Positions 1-9,423 are shown, counted from the first letter of the stretch. The stretch: 64,000 bases of DNA from Mageeibacillus sp. (GCA_022484595.1 JAKVLB010000006.1:1-64000), one strand, 5' to 3'. Notes: a model not told the origin generated them from the sequence alone. A program made the numbers and translations.

Positions 1-172
1 CTCAAATAAAATTTGAGAGCCATGTTTGGCTCAATTACTTCTTAATAAAACTCAATTCTTTAGAATTGATTTAAGGTCCGTTATTACTTCAAGTTTTTGC
101 ATTCTATTCAATTTTCAAGATCCGCGCCTTTGAGCTTTCAGGTACTTTTTGCAGTGCCCTCTTGCGAAGTGC
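1..172 (-). other. rRNA operon leader; 16S rRNA expected just past the left edge
   Basis: Read on the minus strand, this stretch has the layout of a Firmicutes rRNA leader. A boxA-like segment (CTTGAAAATTGAATAG) lies at 104-123. Hairpins follow at 53-68 (CAATTC/GAATTG) and 13-34 (TTGAGCCA/TGGCTC). The minus-strand sequence ends in TTTTATTTGAG, the usual lead-in to the mature 16S 5' end (AGTTTGATCC). The 16S gene itself is outside the window, so the identification is inferred from the leader and from the strong promoter upstream. Confidence 0.75.
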
Positions 173-178
173 TTGTAC

Positions 179-207
179 ATGATAATCCTTGGGACGAACT
201 AAGTCAA
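179..207 (-). promoter_or_regulatory. rRNA operon promoter
   Basis: On the minus strand TTGACT (202-207) and TATCAT (179-184) are separated by exactly 17 bp. This is close to the sigma-A consensus and sits directly upstream of the rRNA-type leader. Confidence 0.8.
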
Positions 208-211
208 GCGG

Positions 212-237
212 TTTTTTCTGATTTTTTGTGATTTTTT
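212..237 (-). promoter_or_regulatory. Phased A-tracts upstream of the rRNA promoter (UP-element/bend)
   Basis: Three six-base A-tracts (minus strand) lie at 212-217, 222-227 and 232-237, exactly 10 bp apart. They start 5 bp upstream of the -35 box. Helically phased A-tracts bend DNA and commonly serve as UP elements at rRNA promoters. Confidence 0.7.
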
Positions 238-286
238 CAAAAAAGTCTCTAAAGCCTTTATTCTTGGGCTTCTCGCCGGTGCAGGA

Positions 287-1708
287 TTATCCTCTTCCTT
301 GCATCTTTGAGCGTCTTCTCCTCGGTCTGCTGAGCTTTGTTACTCTTATAATCAGTATTCCGTTTATGATGATAATCGCAAGCATCACCGTTCCGATGAG
401 CACCGATAATTTGGTATTGTCTTTGATAAACAGAACCAGCGGTGCGCTCTGCTTTGCGGCATTATCCTGGGTCGCATCGCCTGTGTCCGGCGCGGCTGCT
501 TCCGTCGGTGTCGGAGTATCAGGGAAATAATCGACAAGCTGATCGCCCGGATATATGAGCGGATCATACTCTGGCTGTTCGCTGTCAGGAGCATTCACGC
601 TTCTGTAATCTCCGGTCGTTCCTATAACTACACTCTCAGGATCATTCTCCCAGCATGCCAGATTGCCGTATGCCGTTACTGATGCCAAATACATTGTCGT
701 ATAGAAATAGTACTCAGCCGGTATTCCGCAGATCGACACCATCAGCTCATGTCCGTTCTCATTAACCGTATATATTGTGACACCTTTGCCGGCATTCGAT
801 GTTGTTCCGGTCTTTCCGCCGATAATGGCTGCAAGATGTGAGTCTGTCCCGTTTGCAGTCTTACCTGCGAGCCATGGATCGAAAAGCAGATAATCTGAGT
901 TTTTTACATACGACCACGCATCTGAAGTGTGCAGGTTTGTGGCCTGGAAAATATGCGTCGGTGAACTGATAAGCTTCCTGAAATCATCGTACTCGGACGC
1001 CGCCGACATCATAAGCGCCAAATCATGGGCTGTGGTGTAATGATTCTCATCATGCAGTCCGCATGCATTAACAAAATGCGTCCCTGATAGCCCGAGCGTC
1101 TGTGCGCGAAGATTCATCAACGCAGCGAAAGCTTCGATTTTCCTTCCCGCCAGTATATTTTCCTTGGTGTCACCCAGAGTATCCAACAGATACTGCGCGG
1201 TAACGCCGTCTTTATTCACCTGCGTTCCGCCTTCCGGATAGAGATTGAAAAAAGCATCAACGCAGCCTTCTGCAAGGACGTTTGCCGCATCGTTTCCTGA
1301 CGGCAGCATAAGTCCGTAAAGGAGCTCAGAAACTTTAACCTTTTCGCCGACTCCTATTCCCATAACCGAAGAGTCGGAACCGATTGATGCCATTGCGCTC
1401 TCTGACACTGTCAGTTTTGCATCGGTGTCAAGGTAATCAAGACTCAGCATGCACGTCATGATTTTGGTCTGAGATGCCGGATAAATCTTATCGTCCATAT
1501 TTTGCGATATAACAATCATGTCAGTAGTCTTGTCATAAACACAATATGACGCGCAGTGTATGTCACTTAAGGCGGGAACCGGCAGTTCCGGCTGTCCCAC
1601 ATCGGCAGAAACATCAATGCCGCCGGATATAAAGTACCCGGCGGCAATGATGACCGTCAAAAGAAGTGACGAGACCTTAAGCAATGTCTTTGAGGCCGCA
1701 TTCTTCAT
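287..1708 (-). CDS. D-alanyl-D-alanine carboxypeptidase (S11 family)
   Basis: This 473-residue penicillin-binding protein probably trims the terminal D-Ala from peptidoglycan pentapeptides at the outer face of the membrane. All three active-site motifs are present: SxxK as S79-Q-T-K82, SxN as S137-G-N139 and KTG at 299-301. An N-terminal hydrophobic signal segment spans about residues 8-28. The C-terminus holds a hydrophobic helix and a basic tail (RPRRRR), so it is probably anchored by a true transmembrane helix and not the amphipathic tail of classical DacA. It is longer than typical DacA/DacF because of a Pro/Thr/Glu-rich linker before that helix. The start ATG overlaps the gyrA stop by one base, so the two are probably cotranscribed. 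A weak hairpin (AAGCC/GGCTT, about 250-270) lies beyond the stop, just before the rRNA promoter. Confidence 0.93.
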   Translation of the reverse strand: MKNAASKTLLKVSSLLLTVIIAAGYFISGGIDVSADVGQPELPVPALSDIHCASYCVYDKTTDMIVISQNMDDKIYPASQTKIMTCMLSLDYLDTDAKLTVSESAMASIGSDSSVMGIGVGEKVKVSELLYGLMLPSGNDAANVLAEGCVDAFFNLYPEGGTQVNKDGVTAQYLLDTLGDTKENILAGRKIEAFAALMNLRAQTLGLSGTHFVNACGLHDENHYTTAHDLALMMSAASEYDDFRKLISSPTHIFQATNLHTSDAWSYVKNSDYLLFDPWLAGKTANGTDSHLAAIIGGKTGTTSNAGKGVTIYTVNENGHELMVSICGIPAEYYFYTTMYLASVTAYGNLACWENDPESVVIGTTGDYRSVNAPDSEQPEYDPLIYPGDQLVDYFPDTPTPTEAAAPDTGDATQDNAAKQSAPLVLFIKDNTKLSVLIGTVMLAIIIINGILIIRVTKLSRPRRRRSKMQGRG

Positions 1709-4320
1709 TAATTATCTTCTCCGTCTTCCGGCTGCTTTGAATCAGCAGTCAAATCTTCAGTATCAGAGTTCTCTGCTTCAGCAGAATCCCCGTCAGCAGA
1801 AGGTTCCTCCTCTTCTTCGTGATTTGTAAGAGCAAAATCAACAACCGAAGCAGTGTTGGACTTCATGAGTCTTACACCGGAAGTAGCCCTTGAAAGTGTA
1901 GGAATCTCTGAGGCCGATACACGGATAATAACGCCCTGATTGGTTATTATAAGAAGATCATCCTCTTCTGATACGGAAACCGTACCTATGAGTCTTCCTG
2001 TCTTCTCGCTTACCTTATAGGTGATTATACCCTTTCCGCCTCTGCTCTGCTGACGATATTCGTCAACTGCGGAACGTTTCCCGTAACCCTTCTCGGAGAT
2101 AACAAGAATCTCCCTGTCGGGATCAACTACTTCCATTCCGACGACTTCATCATCTTCAGAAAGCTTCATCGCACGCACGCCTGTAGCGGTTCTTCCCATG
2201 TCGCGGGCATCATCAGAGTTGAATCTTATTGCCTTGCCGTTTGCCGACACGACAATAACCTCCTGCCCGCCTTTTGTAAGCTGAACGGCAACAACACTGT
2301 CACCCTCGCGGATATTTGTCGCAATAAGTCCGTTCTTGTTGATGTTTGAATATTTGGACAGTGCAGTCTTCTTAATTACGCCGTATCTGGTAATCAGCGT
2401 GAGGTAGAGGCTGTCATCATCAAAATCATCAACAGGGATGATGTTGCGGATACTCTCGCCTTCAGCCATGTTCAGAAGATTGACAAGCGCCGTTCCTCTT
2501 GACGTCCTGGACGTTGTGTCAGGTATCTTGTAGCACTTAATCTTGAAAACTCTGCCGGTATCTGTGAAGCACAACAGATATTTGTGCGTGGTAGTTGTAA
2601 GAATCTTCTCGACATAATCCTCTTCACGGGTAGACTGTCCGGATATTCCTCTTCCGCCTCTGTGCTGAGCCTTGTAGGTATCAATACGCTGGCGTTTGAT
2701 ATATCCGAGGTGCGTCAGGGTTACAACTATATCCTCTTCCTGAATAAGCGCTTCATCCTCTATATCGTCAAAAGAACCGTAGACAATCTCAGAAACTCTT
2801 GGCGTTGCGAACTTGTTCTTGATTTCAATCATCTCTGTCTTGATTATTCCATCCAGTAAAGTCTTGTCTGACAATACCTTTCTGAAATACTCAATCTCTT
2901 CGGTGAGTGCTTTAATCTCTGCTTCAAGTTTCTCGCGCTCAAGACCCGTCAAACGGCCAAGTCTCATATCGACAATATGCTGTGCCTGCTTATCGGATAG
3001 CCCGAATCGCTCGCACATTCTCTCCTTGGCCTCAGGTTCGGTACGCGAAGACCTTATGATTGCGATAATCTCATCGATATGATCCATCGCAATGAGAAGT
3101 CCTTCGTCGATATGTCTCTTTGCTTCATCCTTCTCAAGATCGTACTGTGTACGACGCGTCACGACATCTTCCTGATGCATAACGTAATAATATAACGCTT
3201 CTCTCAGCCCTACGAGCTTAGGTTCAAGCTTGCCGGTATCATCCGGAACCAGCGCCAGCATATTTGCGCAACAGGCCTCCTGCAATGAGCAGTTCTTATA
3301 GAGCTGGTTCAGTACAACTTCAGGATTGGCATCCTTCTTGATCTCGATTACAATTCTGACCTTCTCGTTGCGGTCGGATTCATCGCGCAGTCCGGAAATT
3401 CCCTCAACCTTCTTCTCCTTGACAAGATCTGCCATTCTCTCAATAAGTCTGGCCTTGTTAACGGCAAAAGGAATATCATGCACTATGATTCTCGTTCTGC
3501 CGCCGTTGTCTTCAATCTCGGCATGGGCGCGCACCATTATACGGCCCTTGCCTGTCATATAAGCTTCACGTATTCCGGAGACTCCGAGAATCATGCCTCC
3601 GGTCGGGAAATCAGGTCCTTTGACAACCGTCATGAGTTCTTCGACCGTAACGTCGGGGTTATCCATCATCATAATGCAGCCGTCTATTACTTCGCCAAGA
3701 TTGTGAGGCGGAATATTAGTGGCCATACCAACGGCAATACCTACAGAACCGTTTACAAGGAAATTCGGGAAACGCGACGGAAGCGCAACCGGCTCCATCT
3801 CGTGTTCATCAAAATTCGGTCTGAAATCAACGGTATTCTTGTTGATATCACGCATCATCTCAAGCGCAATCTTCTCAAGTCGTGCCTCAGTATAACGGTA
3901 AGCAGCCGGCGGGTCTCCGTCAAGGGAACCAAAGTTGCCGTGGCCGTCAACCAGCGGATGTCTCTGCGAGAAGTCCTGTGCCAGTCTTACAAGCGCGTCA
4001 TAAACCGACGCATCTCCGTGAGGATGGAAACGTCCGAGAACGTCACCTATCGTCGTAGCGCATTTACGGTAAGGCTTGTCAGGAGTAAATCCCTGCGTGT
4101 ACATAGAATACAGAATTCTTCTGTGAACCGGCTTCATGCCGTCTCTTATGTCCGGAAGCGCACGGTCTGAAATAACGCTCATCGCATAGTCGATAAACGA
4201 CTTTCTCATCTCACCGTCCAGGTCAACCGGAATTATGGTAGTCTGTTCAGACTTGAAGACGTCGTCCATCTCGGCTTCCTGTACAAGCCGTGCGCGCTTC
4301 TTCTCATCACTCTCAGCCAT
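1708..4320 (-). CDS. gyrA: DNA gyrase subunit A
   Basis: This 870-residue type II topoisomerase subunit cuts and rejoins DNA to introduce negative supercoils together with GyrB. The catalytic tyrosine is Y143 in AAYRYTEARL. The C-terminal beta-pinwheel carries GyrA boxes (QHRGGRG, and a second QQSRGGKG), which favours GyrA over ParC. The C-terminus ends in an acidic tail. In the quinolone-resistance region (HPHGDASVYD) the residue equivalent to E. coli Ser83 is A104; the Asp87 equivalent is D108. gyrB is not in the window. The gene lies downstream of rsmG with its own promoter-like element in the gap, and runs into the carboxypeptidase gene. Confidence 0.96.
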   Translation of the reverse strand: MAESDEKKRARLVQEAEMDDVFKSEQTTIIPVDLDGEMRKSFIDYAMSVISDRALPDIRDGMKPVHRRILYSMYTQGFTPDKPYRKCATTIGDVLGRFHPHGDASVYDALVRLAQDFSQRHPLVDGHGNFGSLDGDPPAAYRYTEARLEKIALEMMRDINKNTVDFRPNFDEHEMEPVALPSRFPNFLVNGSVGIAVGMATNIPPHNLGEVIDGCIMMMDNPDVTVEELMTVVKGPDFPTGGMILGVSGIREAYMTGKGRIMVRAHAEIEDNGGRTRIIVHDIPFAVNKARLIERMADLVKEKKVEGISGLRDESDRNEKVRIVIEIKKDANPEVVLNQLYKNCSLQEACCANMLALVPDDTGKLEPKLVGLREALYYYVMHQEDVVTRRTQYDLEKDEAKRHIDEGLLIAMDHIDEIIAIIRSSRTEPEAKERMCERFGLSDKQAQHIVDMRLGRLTGLEREKLEAEIKALTEEIEYFRKVLSDKTLLDGIIKTEMIEIKNKFATPRVSEIVYGSFDDIEDEALIQEEDIVVTLTHLGYIKRQRIDTYKAQHRGGRGISGQSTREEDYVEKILTTTTHKYLLCFTDTGRVFKIKCYKIPDTTSRTSRGTALVNLLNMAEGESIRNIIPVDDFDDDSLYLTLITRYGVIKKTALSKYSNINKNGLIATNIREGDSVVAVQLTKGGQEVIVVSANGKAIRFNSDDARDMGRTATGVRAMKLSEDDEVVGMEVVDPDREILVISEKGYGKRSAVDEYRQQSRGGKGIITYKVSEKTGRLIGTVSVSEEDDLLIITNQGVIIRVSASEIPTLSRATSGVRLMKSNTASVVDFALTNHEEEEEPSADGDSAEAENSDTEDLTADSKQPEDGEDN

Positions 4321-4387
4321 CTATTACCTCCAACTGCTGATCACCCGGAGCGACAATTATACTCCGAAGTGCAATTCTAACCTGTTT

Positions 4388-4396
4388 ATTATAGCA
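4388..4396 (-). promoter_or_regulatory. Extended -10 promoter candidate for gyrA
   Basis: The minus strand reads TGCTATAAT, an extended -10 element with a perfect TATAAT, about 67 bp before the gyrA start. No convincing -35 box lies upstream; instead there is an (ATT)n tract. A second TATAAT lies nearer the gene. Confidence 0.5.
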
Positions 4397-4445
4397 TACT
4401 TATTATTATTATTACGCGTGCGCGAAAATATTATAATATATACAC

Positions 4446-5312
4446 TTATATCGGTTCTTTTGACGGCGTTCCGGCCTTGCGGGGAAATCTCGCGGGCGTC
4501 GGGCGAATTTTGCGCACAACGACTATTGTCCTGTCCATATCGGTTCCGGGCAGCCTGAACGTATCTGATTTCTCGATTGTACCGCCAAGCAGGGCAATTG
4601 CCTTTGACGCATCTTTGACTTCCTCTTCCGCATGACCCTTCATCGCAAGAAAAACTCCCCCGACTCTGACGAACGGAAGACAGTACTCCGCAAGAACCGG
4701 CAGAGGTGCTACGGCGCGTGCGGTTACTATGTCATACTTTTCGCGATATTTCCTGTCACGGCCGCCGTCTTCAGCTCTGCAGTGAACCAGCGACACGTCC
4801 TCAAGCGCAAGTTCGTCAACAACCTCCTGCAGAAAATTAAGACGTTTTGCCAGAGAATCCATAAGCGTCACGGAAACTTCCGGCATTGATATCTTGATCG
4901 GAAGACCCGGAAATCCCGCGCCTGTCCCGACGTCGGCAAGCTTCAACGTCTTGCCGCTCTGATGCTGTTCTTCTTCCCTTATATAAGAGCACAGTGTAAG
5001 AGAGTCAATAAAATGACGCATCGCTATTCCTTCGTCATCGACTATGGTCGTAAGATTCAGAACCTTGTTCTTGGCACGCAGCATGCTCGCATATATCTGA
5101 AACGCGCGGATTTCCTCTGCCGAAAGAGGTACCTCGATCTTCGTACAGGAATCTTCCAGAATCGGGACTATACCCATGGCATCGTCTTCTGCATCATCAG
5201 GCCTGTCCGGCTCTTCTTTTCGCAAATCCATTACCTTCGGAAGGGTCATGCGCAGTCTGGCTATATCATCTTTGGTTATCGGCTTTCTTTCCGGCTTATT
5301 GCTGTCAGACAT
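4446..5312 (-). CDS. rsmG: 16S rRNA (guanine527-N7)-methyltransferase RsmG
   Basis: The protein methylates N7 of G527 in 16S rRNA using S-adenosylmethionine. The SAM-binding loop is seen as ADVGTGAGFPGLPI, followed by the typical LMDSLAKRLNFL segment. At 288 residues it is about 45 longer than usual, because of a charged N-terminal extension (residues about 1-50, rich in Lys, Asp and Glu). The true start could be further in, although the listed ATG overlaps the mnmG stop by 8 bp, as expected for translational coupling. The order mnmE-mnmG-rsmG is the classical one. Confidence 0.93.
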   Translation of the reverse strand: MSDSNKPERKPITKDDIARLRMTLPKVMDLRKEEPDRPDDAEDDAMGIVPILEDSCTKIEVPLSAEEIRAFQIYASMLRAKNKVLNLTTIVDDEGIAMRHFIDSLTLCSYIREEEQHQSGKTLKLADVGTGAGFPGLPIKISMPEVSVTLMDSLAKRLNFLQEVVDELALEDVSLVHCRAEDGGRDRKYREKYDIVTARAVAPLPVLAEYCLPFVRVGGVFLAMKGHAEEEVKDASKAIALLGGTIEKSDTFRLPGTDMDRTIVVVRKIRPTPARFPRKAGTPSKEPI

Positions 5313-7239
5313 TCTTTTTTCTCCTTTGCTGCTCGAGCCATACCAGCAGTACCTCGCAATCGGCAGGCGATACTCCCGATATTCTTGACGCGCGTCCTAC
5401 ATTGTCAGGGCGCATCGCGGCGAGCTTCTGACCGGCTTCCTTTCGAAGACCGCGGATTGATGAATAATCCGTATCCTCAGGTATAACAATCTTCTCCAGG
5501 CTCGCGAATCGCGCGATTTTCTCCTGTTCCAATGCAAGATAGCCTTCATACTTGATATCAGTCTCCACTCCGAATGTTATATCCGGCGTAAGTTCAGGTC
5601 TTTCTTTATCTATCGGCGCAAGCATTCTGTACGTTACACCCGGACGTTTTATAAGCTCGGCAAGCGACACACCTGACTTCGGAAGTGTCTGAAAGCAATT
5701 CGCAAGCACTTCGCCGAGCTCGGGTGAAGGTGCGACATAAGTATTCTTAAGTCTTTCCGTCTCTTCATTAATGGCTTTCTGTTTGGCTGTAAACCTGGCA
5801 TAGCGTTCATCGTCTATCAAACCTATGGAATGTCCGGCCGGCGTAAGTCTCGCATCAGCATTATCCTGTCTCAGGAACAGTCTGTATTCGGCTCTCGCCG
5901 TCATCATTCTGTATGGTTCGTTCGTTCCCTTCGTAACCAGGTCATCTATCAGGACTCCGATATAGCCCGAAGAACGGTCAACTATCAGCGGCGGCTTGCC
6001 GAGAACCTTCATCGCGGCGTTTATCCCCGCGATTATTCCCTGTGCAGCAGCCTCTTCGTAGCCTGAGGAGCCGTTAATCTGACCGGCTGTGAATAGGTTC
6101 GGAACAATCTTCGACTCAAGTGATGCTTTGCATTGCAGCGGATCAACAAGGTCATATTCTATCGCGTAGGCGCTCCGCTGAATCACTGCATCATGAAGAC
6201 CCGGAAGAGAGCGGACCATCTTAATCTGGATTTCTTCCGGAAGACTCGTTGAGAAGCCCTGAAGATACATCTCGTTTGTATGTGTTCCCATAGGCTCTAC
6301 GAAAATCTGATGCCTCGGCTTATCCTTGAATCTCATGAACTTGTCTTCTATCGATGGACAGTATCGCGGGCCTATTCCTTTGATGACGCCGCTGTACAGA
6401 GGCGATCTTGACATATTTTCTGTTATTATTTCTCGAGTCTCATCTGTCGTCCAGACGGACCAGCACGGCAGCTGTTCACCGGCAGGCTTGGGATAGCTTC
6501 CGTTCATCTCATTTTCAAATGAGAACGGCGGAACATCACCCTCGCCGTTCTGTCTCGTCATGGCTGTAAAGTCACAGGTTTTTGAATTGACGCGAACCGG
6601 TGTACCCGTCTTGAATCTCAAAATCGGAATGCCCAGTTCCTTAAGGCATCCGGAAAGCCCTGTCGAACGTGGAAGCCCGTCGGGGCCGCTCTCCGTTATC
6701 ACTTCTCCTTTTATTGTCCGGGATTCCATATATGTGCCCGAACAGATTACAACCGCTTTCGCGCCATAAACAGCCTTGCCTGCCGTCATTACGCCAGCTG
6801 CCCTGCCCTCACTGTCAGTCAGAAGTCTTACTATATGATCCTGTCTCAGCGTAAGTCCCGGAAGATTCTCCAGACTGTGCTTCATGGTAACAGAGTACAT
6901 TGCCCTGTCCATCTGAGCGCGCGGCGAATAAACCGCCGGTCCTTTTGACCTGTTTAGCATTCTCATCTGTACGGCACAGCTGTCGGCCACTTTACCCATT
7001 ATGCCGCCAAGTGCGTCAAGTTCGCGTACCAGCTGGCCTTTTGACGTACCGCCGATGCTCGGATTGCACGGAAGATTTGCAAGGCTGTCAAGAGAAAGCG
7101 TGAACAGAATTGTCTTAAGACCTATTACGGCACAGGCGTGAGCCGCTTCGCACCCGGCATGTCCGGCTCCGACCACGGCTACGTCATATGTGCCCGCAAC
7201 AAAGGCACCTTCCTGTTCCATTGATTCATCTATTGTCAT
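5305..7239 (-). CDS. mnmG: tRNA uridine-5-carboxymethylaminomethyl modification enzyme MnmG
   Basis: This FAD-dependent partner of MnmE installs the carboxymethylaminomethyl group on the wobble uridine of several tRNAs. The N-terminal dinucleotide-binding motif VVGAGHAGCEAA starts near residue 23. The conserved GGTSKGQLVRE, GPRYCPSIEDK and GYEEAAAQGIIAGINA blocks are all present. At 644 residues the length is normal. It begins 1 bp after the mnmE stop and overlaps rsmG, so these form one operon. Confidence 0.96.
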   Translation of the reverse strand: MTIDESMEQEGAFVAGTYDVAVVGAGHAGCEAAHACAVIGLKTILFTLSLDSLANLPCNPSIGGTSKGQLVRELDALGGIMGKVADSCAVQMRMLNRSKGPAVYSPRAQMDRAMYSVTMKHSLENLPGLTLRQDHIVRLLTDSEGRAAGVMTAGKAVYGAKAVVICSGTYMESRTIKGEVITESGPDGLPRSTGLSGCLKELGIPILRFKTGTPVRVNSKTCDFTAMTRQNGEGDVPPFSFENEMNGSYPKPAGEQLPCWSVWTTDETREIITENMSRSPLYSGVIKGIGPRYCPSIEDKFMRFKDKPRHQIFVEPMGTHTNEMYLQGFSTSLPEEIQIKMVRSLPGLHDAVIQRSAYAIEYDLVDPLQCKASLESKIVPNLFTAGQINGSSGYEEAAAQGIIAGINAAMKVLGKPPLIVDRSSGYIGVLIDDLVTKGTNEPYRMMTARAEYRLFLRQDNADARLTPAGHSIGLIDDERYARFTAKQKAINEETERLKNTYVAPSPELGEVLANCFQTLPKSGVSLAELIKRPGVTYRMLAPIDKERPELTPDITFGVETDIKYEGYLALEQEKIARFASLEKIVIPEDTDYSSIRGLRKEAGQKLAAMRPDNVGRASRISGVSPADCEVLLVWLEQQRRKKNV

Positions 7240-7240
7240 T

Positions 7241-8674
7241 TTATTTGCCTATACAAAATCTCGAAAAAATAGTATCCGCAAGTGTGCTTGAGACCGTCTT
7301 CCCTGTTACTTCACCTATCTCGTCAAGACAGGCTCTCAGAGTTGCCGAACATATCTCGATTCCTGAGCTGTCTTTCATCGCTTCTATCGACGAATCAAGC
7401 TCTTCAAGAGCCTTGGAAAGCAGGCTGTAGTGTCTGCTGTTGGTTATAAGCAGGCCCTCTTCCTGCCTTCCGCCCAGAGAGTTGTAGTACTCGCAGATAA
7501 TATTCTCAAGTTTGTCGATATTGAAGCATTCTTCAGCGGAAATGTTAATAAATCTCGAAATACCGTAACCTTTCAGAGCCTCTTCTATCTCACCCGCATT
7601 CGGATTCTCTCCCCAGTCGCTTTTCGAGAACACAGCGGTAACATATTCGCCCCCGATGTCCCCGGCAAGCTCGGAAATACCGAGTGCCGCTTCTTTTACT
7701 GTCATGTCCGGAGGTATCATATAGAAGACAAGATCTGACTTTCTGCCGGCTTCGATAGCGCGACCTACGCCGATTGACTCTACTATGTCCTCTGTCTGCC
7801 TAATTCCGGCAGTATCAATCAGCGTAACCGGGATACCGTCAATATCAAGTGCAACTTCAATTGTGTCTCTTGTCGTGCCCGCAAACTCGGTAACAATCGC
7901 ACGATCATATCCGGTCAGAGTATTAAGAAGAGTGCTCTTCCCGCTGTTGGGCAGACCTATCAGCGCTACTCTCATACGTTCCGACAGTATTCTTCCCTTG
8001 GTATAACCTTCACAAAGCCTCTTAAGCTCAGTGCGCTGTGTGCTCATGATATCGCATACTTTACGTTCATCTTCAATTTCCATATCAGTATCATCGTCAT
8101 CATGGTCAAACTCAACAAGCATCTCTATAATCGCCATCGCTTTGTAAAGCTCGCTCTCAATTTTGCCGATTGCGGCGGAAAGCCTGCCCGCCATAAGGCT
8201 GTTGGCTGCTTCAAGCTGGCGCTGCGACTCAGAGTTGATGACGTCCATGACGGCTTCTGCAGAAGCCAGGCTCATCTTGCCGTTAACAAAGGCTCTTCTC
8301 GAGAACTCACCGGGATAAGCGAGTCTTATTCCGCATATTCCCAGACAACGCAAAATTTCCTGCTTCACGGCAGCCGAGCCATGGCAGGAAATCTCAACCA
8401 TCTCTTCACCAGTATAGGAGTGAGGATTGCAAAAATGCGTAAAAACCACGCTGTCTATGGTCTCATGCGTCGAAGGATCTTCAACTGAACCGTAACAGCA
8501 TGTATACCCCGGAAGAAGTGACACCAAGTGATAGTCAGCCGATGATCGGATAACCTTTGAACACTTGTCGATAAGAACTCCGCATCCGTCACCGGATACC
8601 CGTATTAAAGCAATTCCGGATATTCCTGCAGGTGTGGAACAGGCACAAATCGGTTCGTCGTCATACGCATACAT
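7241..8674 (-). CDS. mnmE: tRNA modification GTPase MnmE
   Basis: MnmE acts with MnmG in 5-carboxymethylaminomethyl-uridine formation. The formyl-tetrahydrofolate-binding N-domain, central helical region and embedded G-domain are in the usual order. The P-loop is GLPNSGKS (240-247), the G3 motif is DTAG (287-290), and the protein ends in FCIGK, whose Cys is conserved. The G4 motif, normally NKxD, reads SKSD (350-353), a non-canonical first residue. At 477 residues it is slightly longer than usual owing to an Asp-rich insert (about residues 190-203). It follows jag by 23 bp. Confidence 0.95.
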   Translation of the reverse strand: MYAYDDEPICACSTPAGISGIALIRVSGDGCGVLIDKCSKVIRSSADYHLVSLLPGYTCCYGSVEDPSTHETIDSVVFTHFCNPHSYTGEEMVEISCHGSAAVKQEILRCLGICGIRLAYPGEFSRRAFVNGKMSLASAEAVMDVINSESQRQLEAANSLMAGRLSAAIGKIESELYKAMAIIEMLVEFDHDDDDTDMEIEDERKVCDIMSTQRTELKRLCEGYTKGRILSERMRVALIGLPNSGKSTLLNTLTGYDRAIVTEFAGTTRDTIEVALDIDGIPVTLIDTAGIRQTEDIVESIGVGRAIEAGRKSDLVFYMIPPDMTVKEAALGISELAGDIGGEYVTAVFSKSDWGENPNAGEIEEALKGYGISRFINISAEECFNIDKLENIICEYYNSLGGRQEEGLLITNSRHYSLLSKALEELDSSIEAMKDSSGIEICSATLRACLDEIGEVTGKTVSSTLADTIFSRFCIGK

Positions 8675-8697
8675 CGATAATGGCCCTTCAATCCCCG

Positions 8698-9423
8698 TTA
8701 TTCTTCCGCGGTCTTTTCCGCAGGTGTAACTACAACACTTCTCGACGGTTCTTCTCCCTCACTGTGAGTGGAAACGCCGTCAACTTCCTGGAGATATGAA
8801 TGAACCATTCTTCTCTCGGAGGGGCACATAGGCTCCATAACGTACTTCTTGCCGGTCTTCCTGACTTTATACACAGCTTTGTCAGCCAGGCTCTTAATAA
8901 CCTGCTCTCTGTGCTTGCGGTAACCGCCTACGTCAAGATGAACGTGAACACGGTCTTCACTGTGCTTGTTTGCGATAAGATTGGTCATATATGAGATTGC
9001 TTCGAGTGTATCTCCGTGGCGGCCGATTGCAGCGCCGCAGTCTGATCCTGATACTGAGATATAGATTGTATCGTCTTCTCTGTAAGAATCCATATTGCCG
9101 TGAATGCCGATTCCTGACAGGACTTCCGCAACAAAACCTACCGCAGCATCTTCAGCTTCCGATACCGCGTCACCTTCAAAATTCTCGTCATCGCCATAAT
9201 AGGTATCATCATCAGCTTCGGGTTCAGCTGCATCAGCTGTCTGAGCATCATTGAGAGTTACTTTGACCTCGGCATCCTTCCTGCCTACGCCGAGAAATCC
9301 TCCCTGTGATCCTTCATTTATTACTTCAATGGTGACTTCATCCTTTGTGCAGCCGAGCTCTTCGAGTGCCGCTGCCACTGCCTGATCGACTGTTGCTGCT
9401 GTTTTTGTTACTGACTTTTCCAT
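8698..9423 (-). CDS. jag: RNA-binding protein Jag/KhpB
   Basis: This 241-residue SpoIIIJ-associated RNA-binding protein has an N-terminal Jag-N domain (residues about 1-55), an acidic linker (about 65-95), a KH domain with the GAAIGRHGD loop, and a C-terminal R3H domain (ERRMVHSYLQ, EGEEPSR). Family members bind RNA, partner with KhpA and affect cell elongation and division. Its place directly after yidC is the conserved one in Firmicutes. A GGAGG-like ribosome site precedes the ATG. Confidence 0.93.
   Translation of the reverse strand: MEKSVTKTAATVDQAVAAALEELGCTKDEVTIEVINEGSQGGFLGVGRKDAEVKVTLNDAQTADAAEPEADDDTYYGDDENFEGDAVSEAEDAAVGFVAEVLSGIGIHGNMDSYREDDTIYISVSGSDCGAAIGRHGDTLEAISYMTNLIANKHSEDRVHVHLDVGGYRKHREQVIKSLADKAVYKVRKTGKKYVMEPMCPSERRMVHSYLQEVDGVSTHSEGEEPSRSVVVTPAEKTAEE

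Noticed and set aside
3478-4170. A 230-codon open frame on the plus strand inside gyrA
   Set aside because: It lies wholly antisense to a well-conserved gene, has no ribosome site and encodes a low-complexity, basic sequence typical of shadow frames.
1708-4320. Topoisomerase IV subunit ParC instead of GyrA
   Set aside because: Two GyrA-box motifs (QHRGGRG and QQSRGGKG) and an acidic C-terminal tail point to GyrA.
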